In this document: one piece after another, positions 39,794-48,136 of the stretch
How the letters are laid out: every line of letters begins with the position of its first letter
Position numbering within the stretch: position 1 is the stretch's first letter
Origin: Oligoflexia bacterium
GTDB taxonomy: Bacteria > Bdellovibrionota_B > Oligoflexia > Oligoflexales > JAGOVF01
Direction of reading: 5' to 3'
Assembly (NCBI GenBank): GCA_030432875.1
Contig: JAUILP010000003.1
Coordinates: forward strand, 1-64,000
DNA length: 64,000 bases
Notes under the pieces: model-generated
What the model was told of the DNA's origin: nothing
Databases searched by the model: none
The model's input: the letters and a program-made list of their open reading frames with translations, nothing else
Made by a program: the position numbers and the translations under genes

Positions 39794-40111
39794 TCAAATC
39801 CTCTTTGTTAACCACGTCAATATAAATTCTGGCGCTCTTTTCTGACCTAAAAAATCATAAATATCTAGTAAGCTCTCAAAGACATGAATCTGCTCATACC
39901 AGGGGAAATTGACATGTTTGATGTTTTCGTCATAGCAATCTCTAAAGGTGCTGCGACTACAATCAAATGTGCAGAATGCCGATGAAGTGTTGAGATGAAC
40001 GCTATGCTTATCAGTGGTCGTGATCGTTACATTTTCAAAAAAATGCAGCTGCATGATAACCCCATTTTTGGATCTCATGACGATCACATGCTTTAAGATT
40101 TCTTCGTTCAT
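39794..40111 (-). CDS. Small protein coupled to the VWA gene, unknown
   Basis: A 105-residue protein whose ATG overlaps the stop of the VWA-metallopeptidase gene (ATGA), so it is the third member of that operon. It has a strand-rich N-terminus and a helical 'FESLLDIYDFLGQKRAPEFI' end; no signal peptide. No family recognised. Confidence 0.55.
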   Translation of the reverse strand: MNEEILKHVIVMRSKNGVIMQLHFFENVTITTTDKHSVHLNTSSAFCTFDCSRSTFRDCYDENIKHVNFPWYEQIHVFESLLDIYDFLGQKRAPEFILTWLTKRI

Positions 40112-41544
40112 AATGAAGCCTTGCTCACAAGATTGGGCGATATGAGTCTTGGGAGATTTACGACAACCAGTTTCACCCGTGTATCTTTTTTCGCCTCTTC
40201 AAGACCTAAAACTTCTTCATCGGTAAAGTAATATATCGTGATAAGGTTTGTGGTATTGAGGTCTTTTAAAATGTAGTCATGGTGCTTTTCGGTCCAAACC
40301 GTTCCTCCGCGACCTTTAAATTTTATGCTTCCGCCCCTGACATTATCAATGGGGTGAATCTCTACGTCGCAGCAATAAGCCCGTTTGATGGCGTGTTTGC
40401 GCGTGAGTTGATAGGCGAGCGATGCCATGTGGTTAAGAACCTCAGGCATCCACATCGAGCCTGAGGTATCAAAAACGATGACAGAATCAGATTTGGGTTC
40501 ATGGACGCTTACTCTTTGGAGCCCGGGGAGTCCATCCAAAAATCGGTGAGGTAGGTTAAAAGACTTTTTTTCTGTATATTTCTGTCGTTTTCCCACACTC
40601 AGTGATTTTAAAATAAGAGAAATAATTGTTTTGATGGCTCGACTCAGTTCATTACGTGCCTTATAGACTTCTTCATAATCATTGGGGGCTGGTCCGTCAT
40701 GCTCAGCATGTTTTTTAAAGGTGGCTGCGGTCATACGCAGGCCTTCGTTCTCACTTTTTGCCAGGATAAGATCGATTTTGCCAAGGGCCTCTTCATTAAA
40801 TTCTTCGGCCCCTAAAGAAGAACGGGCCATTTGGTATAAAAGCTGTTTCTCAAGAATGAGCTTCGCAAATTCTGGTTCCCCGAGAATTCGTTCAGCAAGG
40901 TGTTTAACCATTTTGCGGGAGTAATATAGCCAGTCTTTACCGGGTTCGAGGCTAGTGTTTAAGAGTTTCTCAAGGAATTTTACGGTGACGAGGCCGATAT
41001 CTTCCCCAATTTTAATGCGTTTATTAAGGACCGCTTGTTCCGTCAGGAAATCATCCATTTGCTTAATGGAATCAGGTCCAAATAGCGAAACCAAATCTTC
41101 ATGAATGGCGGCATCCGCTGCCAGATTGAGTAGATCGTGCTTCAGGTCGAAATTGTCGCTGATATCGCCAATACCCGATTCCTGTAGCAGTGATTTAGGA
41201 ACCACGCTCCTAAGGGCATCTCTCACTTGGTTGAAGTTGATGAGATGATCCCAGTCGAATATCGTCTTCGTTTGGCTAACGTGACGAAGTTCATGCATGA
41301 GCAAAAAATACGTTAACTTATGGTTCTTCGCCCAGGATGCGAAAAAGTCCTTATTTACGAATATGAAAATTTGTTCTCTATGGCTTATTGCCGCAATAGC
41401 ATCTTGATCAGGAGCAAATACGAGTTTTACCTGAGAAAAAAGCGCCAGTGTGGAAAACATGTGCCTTTGCGTCAGCCAAGTCGCAAATCCCGCTCTTATA
41501 TCAAAAAGCTCGTTTTCTATCTGTGTGTTTAGGGTGTTTTCCAT
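40108..41544 (-). CDS. VWA domain protein with N-terminal metallopeptidase-like domain (DUF2201-type)
   Basis: A 478-residue cytoplasmic protein. The N-terminal half contains a zincin-like 'FLLMHELRHVSQT' (HExxH variant HELRH). The C-terminal 150 residues form a von Willebrand A domain with MIDAS motif 'VIVFDTSGSMWMPEV' and a later 'GRGGTVW'. This pairing is typical of the DUF2201 VWA-like proteins that partner MoxR AAA+ ATPases. The upstream AAA+ gene ends 6 bp before it. MoxR-VWA pairs act as metal-dependent remodelling chaperones; the target here is unknown. Confidence 0.8.
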   Translation of the reverse strand: MENTLNTQIENELFDIRAGFATWLTQRHMFSTLALFSQVKLVFAPDQDAIAAISHREQIFIFVNKDFFASWAKNHKLTYFLLMHELRHVSQTKTIFDWDHLINFNQVRDALRSVVPKSLLQESGIGDISDNFDLKHDLLNLAADAAIHEDLVSLFGPDSIKQMDDFLTEQAVLNKRIKIGEDIGLVTVKFLEKLLNTSLEPGKDWLYYSRKMVKHLAERILGEPEFAKLILEKQLLYQMARSSLGAEEFNEEALGKIDLILAKSENEGLRMTAATFKKHAEHDGPAPNDYEEVYKARNELSRAIKTIISLILKSLSVGKRQKYTEKKSFNLPHRFLDGLPGLQRVSVHEPKSDSVIVFDTSGSMWMPEVLNHMASLAYQLTRKHAIKRAYCCDVEIHPIDNVRGGSIKFKGRGGTVWTEKHHDYILKDLNTTNLITIYYFTDEEVLGLEEAKKDTRVKLVVVNLPRLISPNLVSKASL

Positions 41545-41550
41545 AATATA

Positions 41551-42630
41551 TTACCGTGACTGAAGTTTGCCAAGTTTGACGCAGTACCACTGCCAGGGCC
41601 TCGCAGGTGTTTCTATCGCCATTTCAATCGTGCTTCCTCTTGGTATATAGGTGAAATTCTCACCAGTTTTCTTCTTAGGGATGGCCGGATATACATAACT
41701 AAACCCATAGATTTGCATGGCCCGGCATGTTTCCGGAGTGGCATATTCGAGGAGGTACTGAGCTATGTACCTATGCCGATCGGGGTATTTCATTTGCTGG
41801 TTTAAAAACTGAGAAACTTCGAGAACTCCGCCTTTGTTTTCTGCTCGGGCGATGCGGGAAAATTCGTCTTCATTTATGTGTTCTGGTAGTAGCTTGGCGA
41901 TACCTGATAGACTGAGTTCTATTTTGACGGCGAGTTCAGTTCCCGCCTCAAGTCCCAGGCGTCCACGACAAACGCGGATAAGATCGTCGCCTCTTAATCC
42001 TGACTCAGCAAGAAATCCGCAAGCATCCAGTTGCCGAGGACTGGCTTTAAGCAAATCATAGATGGGAAACCGACTAGGATGACTCATGAGTTGCTTATCT
42101 TCATAAAGCAGTTTTTTGCTAAGGGGGCTTCTGAGGCATTCTATCGACTCCGGTGTTTCAGGAGCATGGATGAGATGGGTAAGGCGCTGCATAACTGCGT
42201 CGGGGAGTTCTCTCACGCCGCTATCTTCTTCCATAAAATTAGAAGCCGCAACGATCATCACATGCGGGGGAAGCTTGTGGCCAAAAACGCTGCGTTCTAG
42301 AAGAAGTTCTGTGAGGATATTAAAGGTCTCTTCCCGTGCCCGAGTGAGTTCATCAAAAAATAGAACCGTTTTTTTAGGAGCCTTAAATATATTGAATAGA
42401 GTTTCAGAGGGGTACATTTTTACGTACCCTAAACTTTTCATCTCTGCCGTAGAAGGTATGAAGAGGGCAAGGGGGTCAAGGTACTGGGCATGAAGGATGG
42501 TCAAATCAAAGTCATATTTTTTAGCAAATGCCTTAACCAAGCTGGTTTTGCCATAACCGCTTGATCCCCATAACATAAGGGGGAGTTTGGTTCGGTAGTG
42601 AGATAGAAATATTTTATTATAATCAGACAT
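41551..42630 (-). CDS. MoxR-type AAA+ ATPase
   Basis: A 359-residue single AAA+ module: Walker A 'WGSSGYGKTSLVKAF', Walker B 'KTVLFFDELTRAREE', sensor-1 'VMIVAASNFMEED', and an arginine-finger area 'AVMQRLTHLIHAP'. It is of the MoxR/RavA kind, which works with VWA proteins. AAGGAA precedes the ATG. First gene of the three-gene minus-strand operon (AAA+, VWA-metallopeptidase, 105-residue protein). Confidence 0.85.
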   Translation of the reverse strand: MSDYNKIFLSHYRTKLPLMLWGSSGYGKTSLVKAFAKKYDFDLTILHAQYLDPLALFIPSTAEMKSLGYVKMYPSETLFNIFKAPKKTVLFFDELTRAREETFNILTELLLERSVFGHKLPPHVMIVAASNFMEEDSGVRELPDAVMQRLTHLIHAPETPESIECLRSPLSKKLLYEDKQLMSHPSRFPIYDLLKASPRQLDACGFLAESGLRGDDLIRVCRGRLGLEAGTELAVKIELSLSGIAKLLPEHINEDEFSRIARAENKGGVLEVSQFLNQQMKYPDRHRYIAQYLLEYATPETCRAMQIYGFSYVYPAIPKKKTGENFTYIPRGSTIEMAIETPARPWQWYCVKLGKLQSR

Positions 42631-42810
42631 TTACGCTTCCTTATCCTTTTTAATGGGATATTTCTTAGCCTACTTGAGTCCTTCGGTCAGTGCTGTGACA
42701 TTTGAGGTCAATGGGGACAAGTTTTTACTCATGACCTACGGTGTCAATGCCTATGCCGAGAGAGTTTTATGAGTGAGGATGCTGGAAAAAGAAAAAAAAG
42801 GGGGCACATA

Positions 42811-43206
42811 ATGATCAAAATGACAAATTTGAAAGTGATTTTTTGTGGGCTGTTCTTTAGTCTTGCTGCGCTGGGTCAGGCATTAGATTACCATCATGAT
42901 GCAAACAATTTTCGTTGTGTGAAGTATATCAAAAACTACGATGCCGATACCATTATGGTTGATGTACCTGAGGTGCATCCTATTATCGGCAAAAACGTGA
43001 GTGTACATGTAATGGGAATAGACGCCCTTGAAATCAAATCAAATTTTTGGGAATCATTCCGGTACCGTAAATTCATTTTTATCCATGCTGTTGAAGAATC
43101 AATTTCTTATTTTAAAAATCTCGCCCATATAATTTCGTGGATCTATCTAAAAATAGACTATATAATTCATAGTGCGCAATATGTCAGCTGTGAAATCGGA
43201 TACTAA
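42811..43206 (+). CDS. Truncated exported SNase-like protein
   Basis: The ATG at 42811 with AAGGGGG upstream gives 131 residues and a signal sequence ending 'AALGQALDY'; the ORF-track start at 42769 is less likely. 'CVKYIKNYDADTIMVDV' followed by 'GKNVSVHVMGIDALEIK' matches the first half of the thermonuclease (SNase) fold. The active-site Arg of 'RLLLVDTPE' is His here and the TP before Glu is AL. The second half of the fold is missing, replaced by an unrelated hydrophobic stretch, so the gene is probably a decayed nuclease. Confidence 0.6.
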   Translation: MIKMTNLKVIFCGLFFSLAALGQALDYHHDANNFRCVKYIKNYDADTIMVDVPEVHPIIGKNVSVHVMGIDALEIKSNFWESFRYRKFIFIHAVEESISYFKNLAHIISWIYLKIDYIIHSAQYVSCEIGY

Positions 43207-43552
43207 CTTTAACTCCTCGTGGCTAATTCTATCACTGTAATTATTTAAAAAATTACAGATCAAGGCCTATAAGCACTTTATAAGGTGAAAAACAAACTGT
43301 AGTACAATTAGTAGGGATCAAGTTGTAATAAAATCTGGGTAGCTAGATGAGCTAACTAAAGAATCACTCATGAACTATAATCACATTTAGGTATCACTAC
43401 CAGATCCAATCATCTATTTTTGATACTTAAAAATCGTTTAATTACATGTTGCCCTGCTTAATACTTTTTTTCCAAAATTGCGGTTATGGCGCTATCTATC
43501 GCCTTTATAAGTCGACTTTGTATTCGATTTTTACAGATCTGCAAAGTCATTA
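43207..43552. other. Intergenic stretch upstream of the exported-protein cluster
   Basis: About 350 bp, AT-rich, without a convincing ORF. Promoter elements for the downstream cluster are expected here but I could not assign them. Confidence 0.3.
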
Positions 43553-43606
43553 TTGCAAAACTGTATTTTGCAAAGTTGCAAAAGCGAATTTACCACTGTG
43601 CAAATG
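43541..43606 (+). repeat. Cluster of TGCAAA motifs (iteron-like)
   Basis: GCAAA preceded by T occurs five times in 65 bp (G at 43541, 43555, 43570, 43578 and 43600), several as TTGCAAA. It lies upstream of the exported-protein cluster. It may be a multi-site operator or chance in AT-rich DNA. Confidence 0.35.
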
Positions 43607-43756
43607 AAAAAACCTAGAAAAGAAAATTTATCTTGTATTTCAAAGTTAGCGGAACTAATTTGTGCTTGTCGACAAAAAAGTGTGAAAAAAAAATTCGAGT
43701 TTTTGAAATTGCAAATGATTAGTCAATACGAAGAATACTCTAAATTAAAGGATTGA
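43604..43756 (+). CDS. Small Lys-rich ORF leading into the exported-protein cluster
   Basis: Fifty codons from the ATG at 43604 (ORF track opens at TTG 43553): 'KKPRKENLSCISKLAELICA' then a Lys-rich helix. There is no strong ribosome site, but its stop is 3 bp before the next start and the next gene's AAAGGA lies inside it, so it could be a leader peptide that couples translation. Could be non-coding. Confidence 0.3.
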   Translation: MKKPRKENLSCISKLAELICACRQKSVKKKFEFLKLQMISQYEEYSKLKD

Positions 43757-43759
43757 GAC

Positions 43760-45478
43760 ATGATTTATAACATGATACTAAATATCAAATACTCCTGGCG
43801 GATTTTAAAATTTGCTTCCGTGTCTATCGCCGCTTTCTCAGGCATGGCTATTTCGAATATCTCATTTAGCGCACCAACGCCTTACCCGAAATCAGGTGCG
43901 TTACAAATCAGGAACCCAAGTTCTGCTGGGGTACTTGGTGACACCGATGACCAAAGACTTATTTGGGTGCAGCCACCCAATGTTGGTCTTAGCGCTTTTA
44001 GAAATTTTTCAGCCACCGCCAATATAAATAGTTGTGCCGGAGTAAAAAATTTACAGCTTGGATTCATAACAACCTCAAAAATTGTAGCTGATATGGCAGT
44101 GAAGAAAGTTGAGCTTCAAAAGGAAATTGATGCACAACAATCAAAAGTTGATACAGCACGAAGGGAAGTTGCTAGCCTATCATCAACTACGGATATGATG
44201 GAAATTGATGGTATGAATGATCGAATTGATATTTTGAAAAAACAGCGGATTGAAGTTATAAACCGTTACGAGGATGCTGAAGATGATCAGTTAAAAATAG
44301 AACTCTTTACTCAAATAAAAGACCTTAAAAACCAAATTAAGGAGCTAGAGTCAAAATATGATATATTAGCTGAGAATAATAGGACTGATGTACGCGCATT
44401 AAAGCGTGCTAAGGAAATCCTAAAATCAGAAGAGCAGATTCTTACCGATATCTATGCCCGCATGACCAAATTTGACGAACTCATTCTCAGCAATATGAAA
44501 AATATTCGCGAAGCTATGACCCCTTATGCCATGTTGCATGGTGGGGATGCTCTTCTCGAATATGATAGCCGATGGGGCGCAATAGTTAACGAATTACAAG
44601 AAATTAATCCTAATTATATATTCCGTAAGATCCCAACTGCCCACGCACGTTTGTACGCCAGTATCCCCGGAACGGCAAACAATCCTAATATGTTAGCTTC
44701 TCTTCCGGCTGTACTCGATTATACGATTTCAGGTATGAAACCTGCGGCGTTTGATAACACGATCGATACTAATTTGGCTGTACCGGAACTTGTATCAGGA
44801 ACTTTTTCTCTCAGTTTGATTGGAGCTTGTCCCGTATATTATCAAAATTTTACCGAAGGTACCGGTCTAGTCGTGGATAGAGATATGCAAGGACGCCCGA
44901 TGTTTGGTATTTCTATCTCCTATCTGCATCCCGTTTCTTATAGAACTGACCTTACAGCACGGTACAATATGTACAAATTCTATGAGCAAATTCATAAAAA
45001 GGGTAAAAAAGGTGGGTTCTTCAGTCGAAAAAATTATGAAGAAATGGTTCAGACAGATATCGGACGTGAAGACTTTGAAATCACGTGGGATATAGAAGAT
45101 CCAGATTCTAAACTCGATTTTGCGGCGCGAAGCGAGATAGAAAAAGAACTCAAGGCAGAAATCATTTCTCGTGCATTAGGTCAATATGGCGTTCCCGATT
45201 TAAGTCAGAACGCGAAAGCGATGCCACCTGCCGGTGAAGCGCCCAAAACTGCCGCCCAAGTTGCCGCAGATAGTATGGGATGGTGTCGCTGGGGTCTTTA
45301 TTGTCGCATTGCGGTCTGGGGGCTTTCTAATCTCGATGCTTTTTTTAACAATTCAAGTTCTTCCAGTTTCCGGTCTACCTACGACAGAAAAATCGAAGAA
45401 AAATTTAGTTCAACAGCGGCGATTTGGACGCCAGGGTTTATTGGGTACAAAAAGATATATGTATTGAAGAAAGGCTGA
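43760..45478 (+). CDS. Exported coiled-coil protein, paralogue A
   Basis: A 572-residue protein with a signal region ending 'ISNISFSAPTP'. It has a conserved N-terminal module ('RLIWVQPPNVG', 'NFSATANINSCAGVK'), a long coiled coil at about residues 110-250 ('KKVELQKEIDAQQSKVDTA', 'LKNQIKELESKYDILAENN'), then a beta-rich C-terminal part with 'SGTFSLSLIGACPV' and a late Cys pair 'WCRWGLYCRIAVWG'. The same order recurs in the gene at 48137-49810. The layout recalls a periplasm- or surface-spanning strut. First long gene of a nine-gene plus-strand run. Confidence 0.68.
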   Translation: MIYNMILNIKYSWRILKFASVSIAAFSGMAISNISFSAPTPYPKSGALQIRNPSSAGVLGDTDDQRLIWVQPPNVGLSAFRNFSATANINSCAGVKNLQLGFITTSKIVADMAVKKVELQKEIDAQQSKVDTARREVASLSSTTDMMEIDGMNDRIDILKKQRIEVINRYEDAEDDQLKIELFTQIKDLKNQIKELESKYDILAENNRTDVRALKRAKEILKSEEQILTDIYARMTKFDELILSNMKNIREAMTPYAMLHGGDALLEYDSRWGAIVNELQEINPNYIFRKIPTAHARLYASIPGTANNPNMLASLPAVLDYTISGMKPAAFDNTIDTNLAVPELVSGTFSLSLIGACPVYYQNFTEGTGLVVDRDMQGRPMFGISISYLHPVSYRTDLTARYNMYKFYEQIHKKGKKGGFFSRKNYEEMVQTDIGREDFEITWDIEDPDSKLDFAARSEIEKELKAEIISRALGQYGVPDLSQNAKAMPPAGEAPKTAAQVAADSMGWCRWGLYCRIAVWGLSNLDAFFNNSSSSSFRSTYDRKIEEKFSSTAAIWTPGFIGYKKIYVLKKG

Positions 45479-45543
45479 GGCAATATTTTATTAGCCTGGT
45501 CTTTCCCTCTTTTAAGTTAACTAAGATTGAAGGAATTATTATC

Positions 45544-46431
45544 ATGAAGCTCATTTCTGGATACAGCTCAAGTTTATTCACCATTTTTGTCATATTGGTA
45601 GGTTGCGGCAATTCGTCCGGAGGTTCTGAAGTACCACCAGAAAATGACATCGTTGTTCCTCTGTCTGATCAGGTAGCGACCCATGAAGCATCGCTTTCAG
45701 AAAACCAGAGTTCGTCTAATAATTTTCCACAGAACTGGGTATTAAACGACATGGAATGGGTAGTCAGTCAGGACCTGGGAAAATTGCGAGCAACACTTAT
45801 AAATGATAAAGTCCTGATTAAGCGCGATAATTCAAATTGGTTGGCCTTAGACTGTGATCACATTAACAAGATGTTCACCCAGACATTAAAAACCATTACA
45901 GAAAAATGCTCATCAATAAGCGCTAAGAACCCGACCGCCTGTCAATTTGCTGCTTCAGGGATGTATGGGATAATCAAAGCGCCGGTGTATGTAACCCGAC
46001 CTACTTATCCATTTGATGTTGTAAGTTGGAATCAGGACACATGGAGCATGGATTTCACGTTACCCAAATATGAGAACGTTAGAGCAGATCTCGCTAAGAA
46101 ATTCGCTACGTCTGAATCAGAAATTTTTATCGATACTGCTATCCCGTCTGTATCAAATTGGCAAGATAGTTCAGTATCACTCATTTTCACTGACACCCAG
46201 AGAGAGCGAGACTTTGAGAAATTGCAATTTCTCCTTGATCACTTTGGTAAAGATGAAGAAAAGTTTCAAGTAAACGAGGCATTCTTCGAAAGTGATCAAT
46301 TAGTCACCACCAATCGTTTATTGAGTTGCGAGGTGATTTCTGGAGGTCTTCAATTTAATGTCACAGGGGGGTACGTGATAAACCAAACCTTAGGAGAAAC
46401 TGACCTAAATTTTCACTTTTATAGCAATTAA
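45544..46431 (+). CDS. Lipoprotein, unknown
   Basis: The ORF track opens at 45424 inside the previous gene; GAAGGA before the ATG at 45544 gives 295 residues and a lipobox 'FVILVGCGNSS'. The mature part begins Ser/Glu-rich and continues with a globular mixed fold containing 'WLALDCDHINKMFTQTLKT' and a late 'LLSCEVISGGLQFNVTGGYV'. It is 65 bp after paralogue A and 11 bp before the next gene. No family recognised. Confidence 0.62.
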   Translation: MKLISGYSSSLFTIFVILVGCGNSSGGSEVPPENDIVVPLSDQVATHEASLSENQSSSNNFPQNWVLNDMEWVVSQDLGKLRATLINDKVLIKRDNSNWLALDCDHINKMFTQTLKTITEKCSSISAKNPTACQFAASGMYGIIKAPVYVTRPTYPFDVVSWNQDTWSMDFTLPKYENVRADLAKKFATSESEIFIDTAIPSVSNWQDSSVSLIFTDTQRERDFEKLQFLLDHFGKDEEKFQVNEAFFESDQLVTTNRLLSCEVISGGLQFNVTGGYVINQTLGETDLNFHFYSN

Positions 46432-46442
46432 GGATGTCACCT

Positions 46443-46970
46443 ATGAAAAAAATAATTTTTTTGATGATTCCCCTAATATTTGCCATGGGGATTTGGATCA
46501 TCTTACCTAGTAACGATCCCATAAAGCAAGACACAATAAAAACGTTAAAAACGGAGAATAACAGTAAAGGCTATGAGACAAAGGAGTCCCAAACTACAAA
46601 TAATTCTATTCAATCTGAACAACAAAAATCTCCTATTGCCTTGAGTGAACCAACGGATAGTGATGTTGCTCCTCCCGATCAGCTAGAACGCATACGCCAG
46701 AATGAAGAGCAGTTACCTTTACTGGAAACCATGCGCCATTATTACTCTAGCTTTAGCGACGCAGAGATAGAACAAGAGCTAAAAGTCGTTAAAAATCAGC
46801 TCAATGATGATCAGTGGATAGCACGTGCTAACCGCGGAAATCTTACAAACCAAGAGAGTTTTGCGTTCCAGGAGCTTTTGCGGCGCCATGATGCACTGCA
46901 TTTAGAAAAAGCAGAACGCTCTTTGGAAAAAGCACAGAAATTGTTGTCGGAAACAGGAAAAAGTAGATGA
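46443..46970 (+). CDS. Membrane-anchored charged helical protein
   Basis: The ATG at 46443 (AAGGA 8 nt upstream) gives 175 residues: one hydrophobic segment 'IIFLMIPLIFAMGIWIIL' as an uncleaved anchor, a Ser/Thr/Glu linker of about 60 residues, then charged helices likely to form a coiled coil ('RHDALHLEKAERSLEKAQKL'). It fits a small periplasm-facing connector. It is in the middle of the exported-protein cluster, 27 bp before the next gene. Confidence 0.55.
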   Translation: MKKIIFLMIPLIFAMGIWIILPSNDPIKQDTIKTLKTENNSKGYETKESQTTNNSIQSEQQKSPIALSEPTDSDVAPPDQLERIRQNEEQLPLLETMRHYYSSFSDAEIEQELKVVKNQLNDDQWIARANRGNLTNQESFAFQELLRRHDALHLEKAERSLEKAQKLLSETGKSR

Positions 46971-46997
46971 ATCAAAAAAAGGCAATGAGGAATACTG

Positions 46998-48098
46998 ATG
47001 TCTAGCAAAAGTATAAAAAGCAGATTGCCCTGGCTAAGGATATTACCTCAATCTGCCATATTGATAACCTATTTATTTTTTAGCACGATGATTGTTGCAC
47101 AAGTTTCTTATGAAGTCATGCTTCGGGAGCCTCAATTACCAGCATTGAGTCTCACTAACTGGGAAAAGATTGATTGGCAGCAAAATAATAAAGTATGGAA
47201 TAATCTTTTAGACGGCATGTCAATTGAGCTTAAACAAGCCGAAACAGTTAAATCACGAGGCAACAATGCCTTAGAGTTTCAAGCACCGGACTTCGTCGAG
47301 GTTGAACCTGCTATAGATTTGGAGAGTTTCTGCGAGCGCGTTAACGCTGATTTTTATTTGCGCACTCGGTTGCTTGAAGTTCTTCGTGAGAAGGTGCAGC
47401 TCCTTAGTCAATATAGCCATAATTCCGACACAGAATTTGATTTTGTTAGATTAGTCGAAGAGGTGGCTGATCTCAGTCACGAAATCGAAGGTCTTTTCCC
47501 CAGTTTTTATCGGAATAAGGATTATGAACTCTTATATTTTTGGCAGCTCAAATCGCCCGATATTCCAGAATGGTTTAGAGAGTCAAAAAATGCACCCGGT
47601 TTATTCTCTATGGGTGATTCCATGTCATTGGGACATATAGTGGGTATTAGCATGGAGTACCTGTCGGTGGATGGATGGGAGTGGAGTGAGTTGCGCAGGG
47701 CGACATATCCAGAAGTATACGATTTTGAGGAGCCACAAGGGTTTGGGAGTATTATGATGCTAAAAAGAAAAGTCAGTCCTGTTGATCTTTGCCTGAGTCA
47801 GCAGAAGCTAAAATTTCGAGCAAAGGTGCACTGGGTATTCCAAAAGGCCTCTCCTATAGTCCCCGCGGATTGCTCGTTGCCAATAATCTCGATGAAGGCG
47901 GCGGCGTCGAGAATTCCCGATATTGGAGAAAATTTAGGAACCCCCATTCAAATTAAAATAAAACTTCCGGACTTTGATAGTCTAGGCGCGACACAGGATA
48001 ATTGTTCAATGGCATCAATGGCATCGCAAGTACGCTGGCAAAGTGCTTCTGATTTTTCTGGTGAAACCACGACAGTAGAAGAAGTAATAGGGTTATAG
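46998..48098 (+). CDS. Exported protein, possible distant relative of the coiled-coil paralogues
   Basis: A 366-residue protein with a signal anchor 'ILITYLFFSTMIVAQVSYEV' and GAGGA upstream. A Cys-led helical stretch ('LESFCERVNADFYL', 'LEVLREKVQLLSQYS') precedes beta-rich sequence ending with Cys-containing strands ('KFRAKVHWVFQ', 'PADCSLPIIS'). This Cys, helix, strand order resembles a shortened version of paralogues A and B, but similarity is too weak to call. It lies between them. Confidence 0.58.
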   Translation: MSSKSIKSRLPWLRILPQSAILITYLFFSTMIVAQVSYEVMLREPQLPALSLTNWEKIDWQQNNKVWNNLLDGMSIELKQAETVKSRGNNALEFQAPDFVEVEPAIDLESFCERVNADFYLRTRLLEVLREKVQLLSQYSHNSDTEFDFVRLVEEVADLSHEIEGLFPSFYRNKDYELLYFWQLKSPDIPEWFRESKNAPGLFSMGDSMSLGHIVGISMEYLSVDGWEWSELRRATYPEVYDFEEPQGFGSIMMLKRKVSPVDLCLSQQKLKFRAKVHWVFQKASPIVPADCSLPIISMKAAASRIPDIGENLGTPIQIKIKLPDFDSLGATQDNCSMASMASQVRWQSASDFSGETTTVEEVIGL

Positions 48099-48136
48099 TA
48101 ACTCAAAAAATTAAAATTTTGTAAAAGGATATATGT

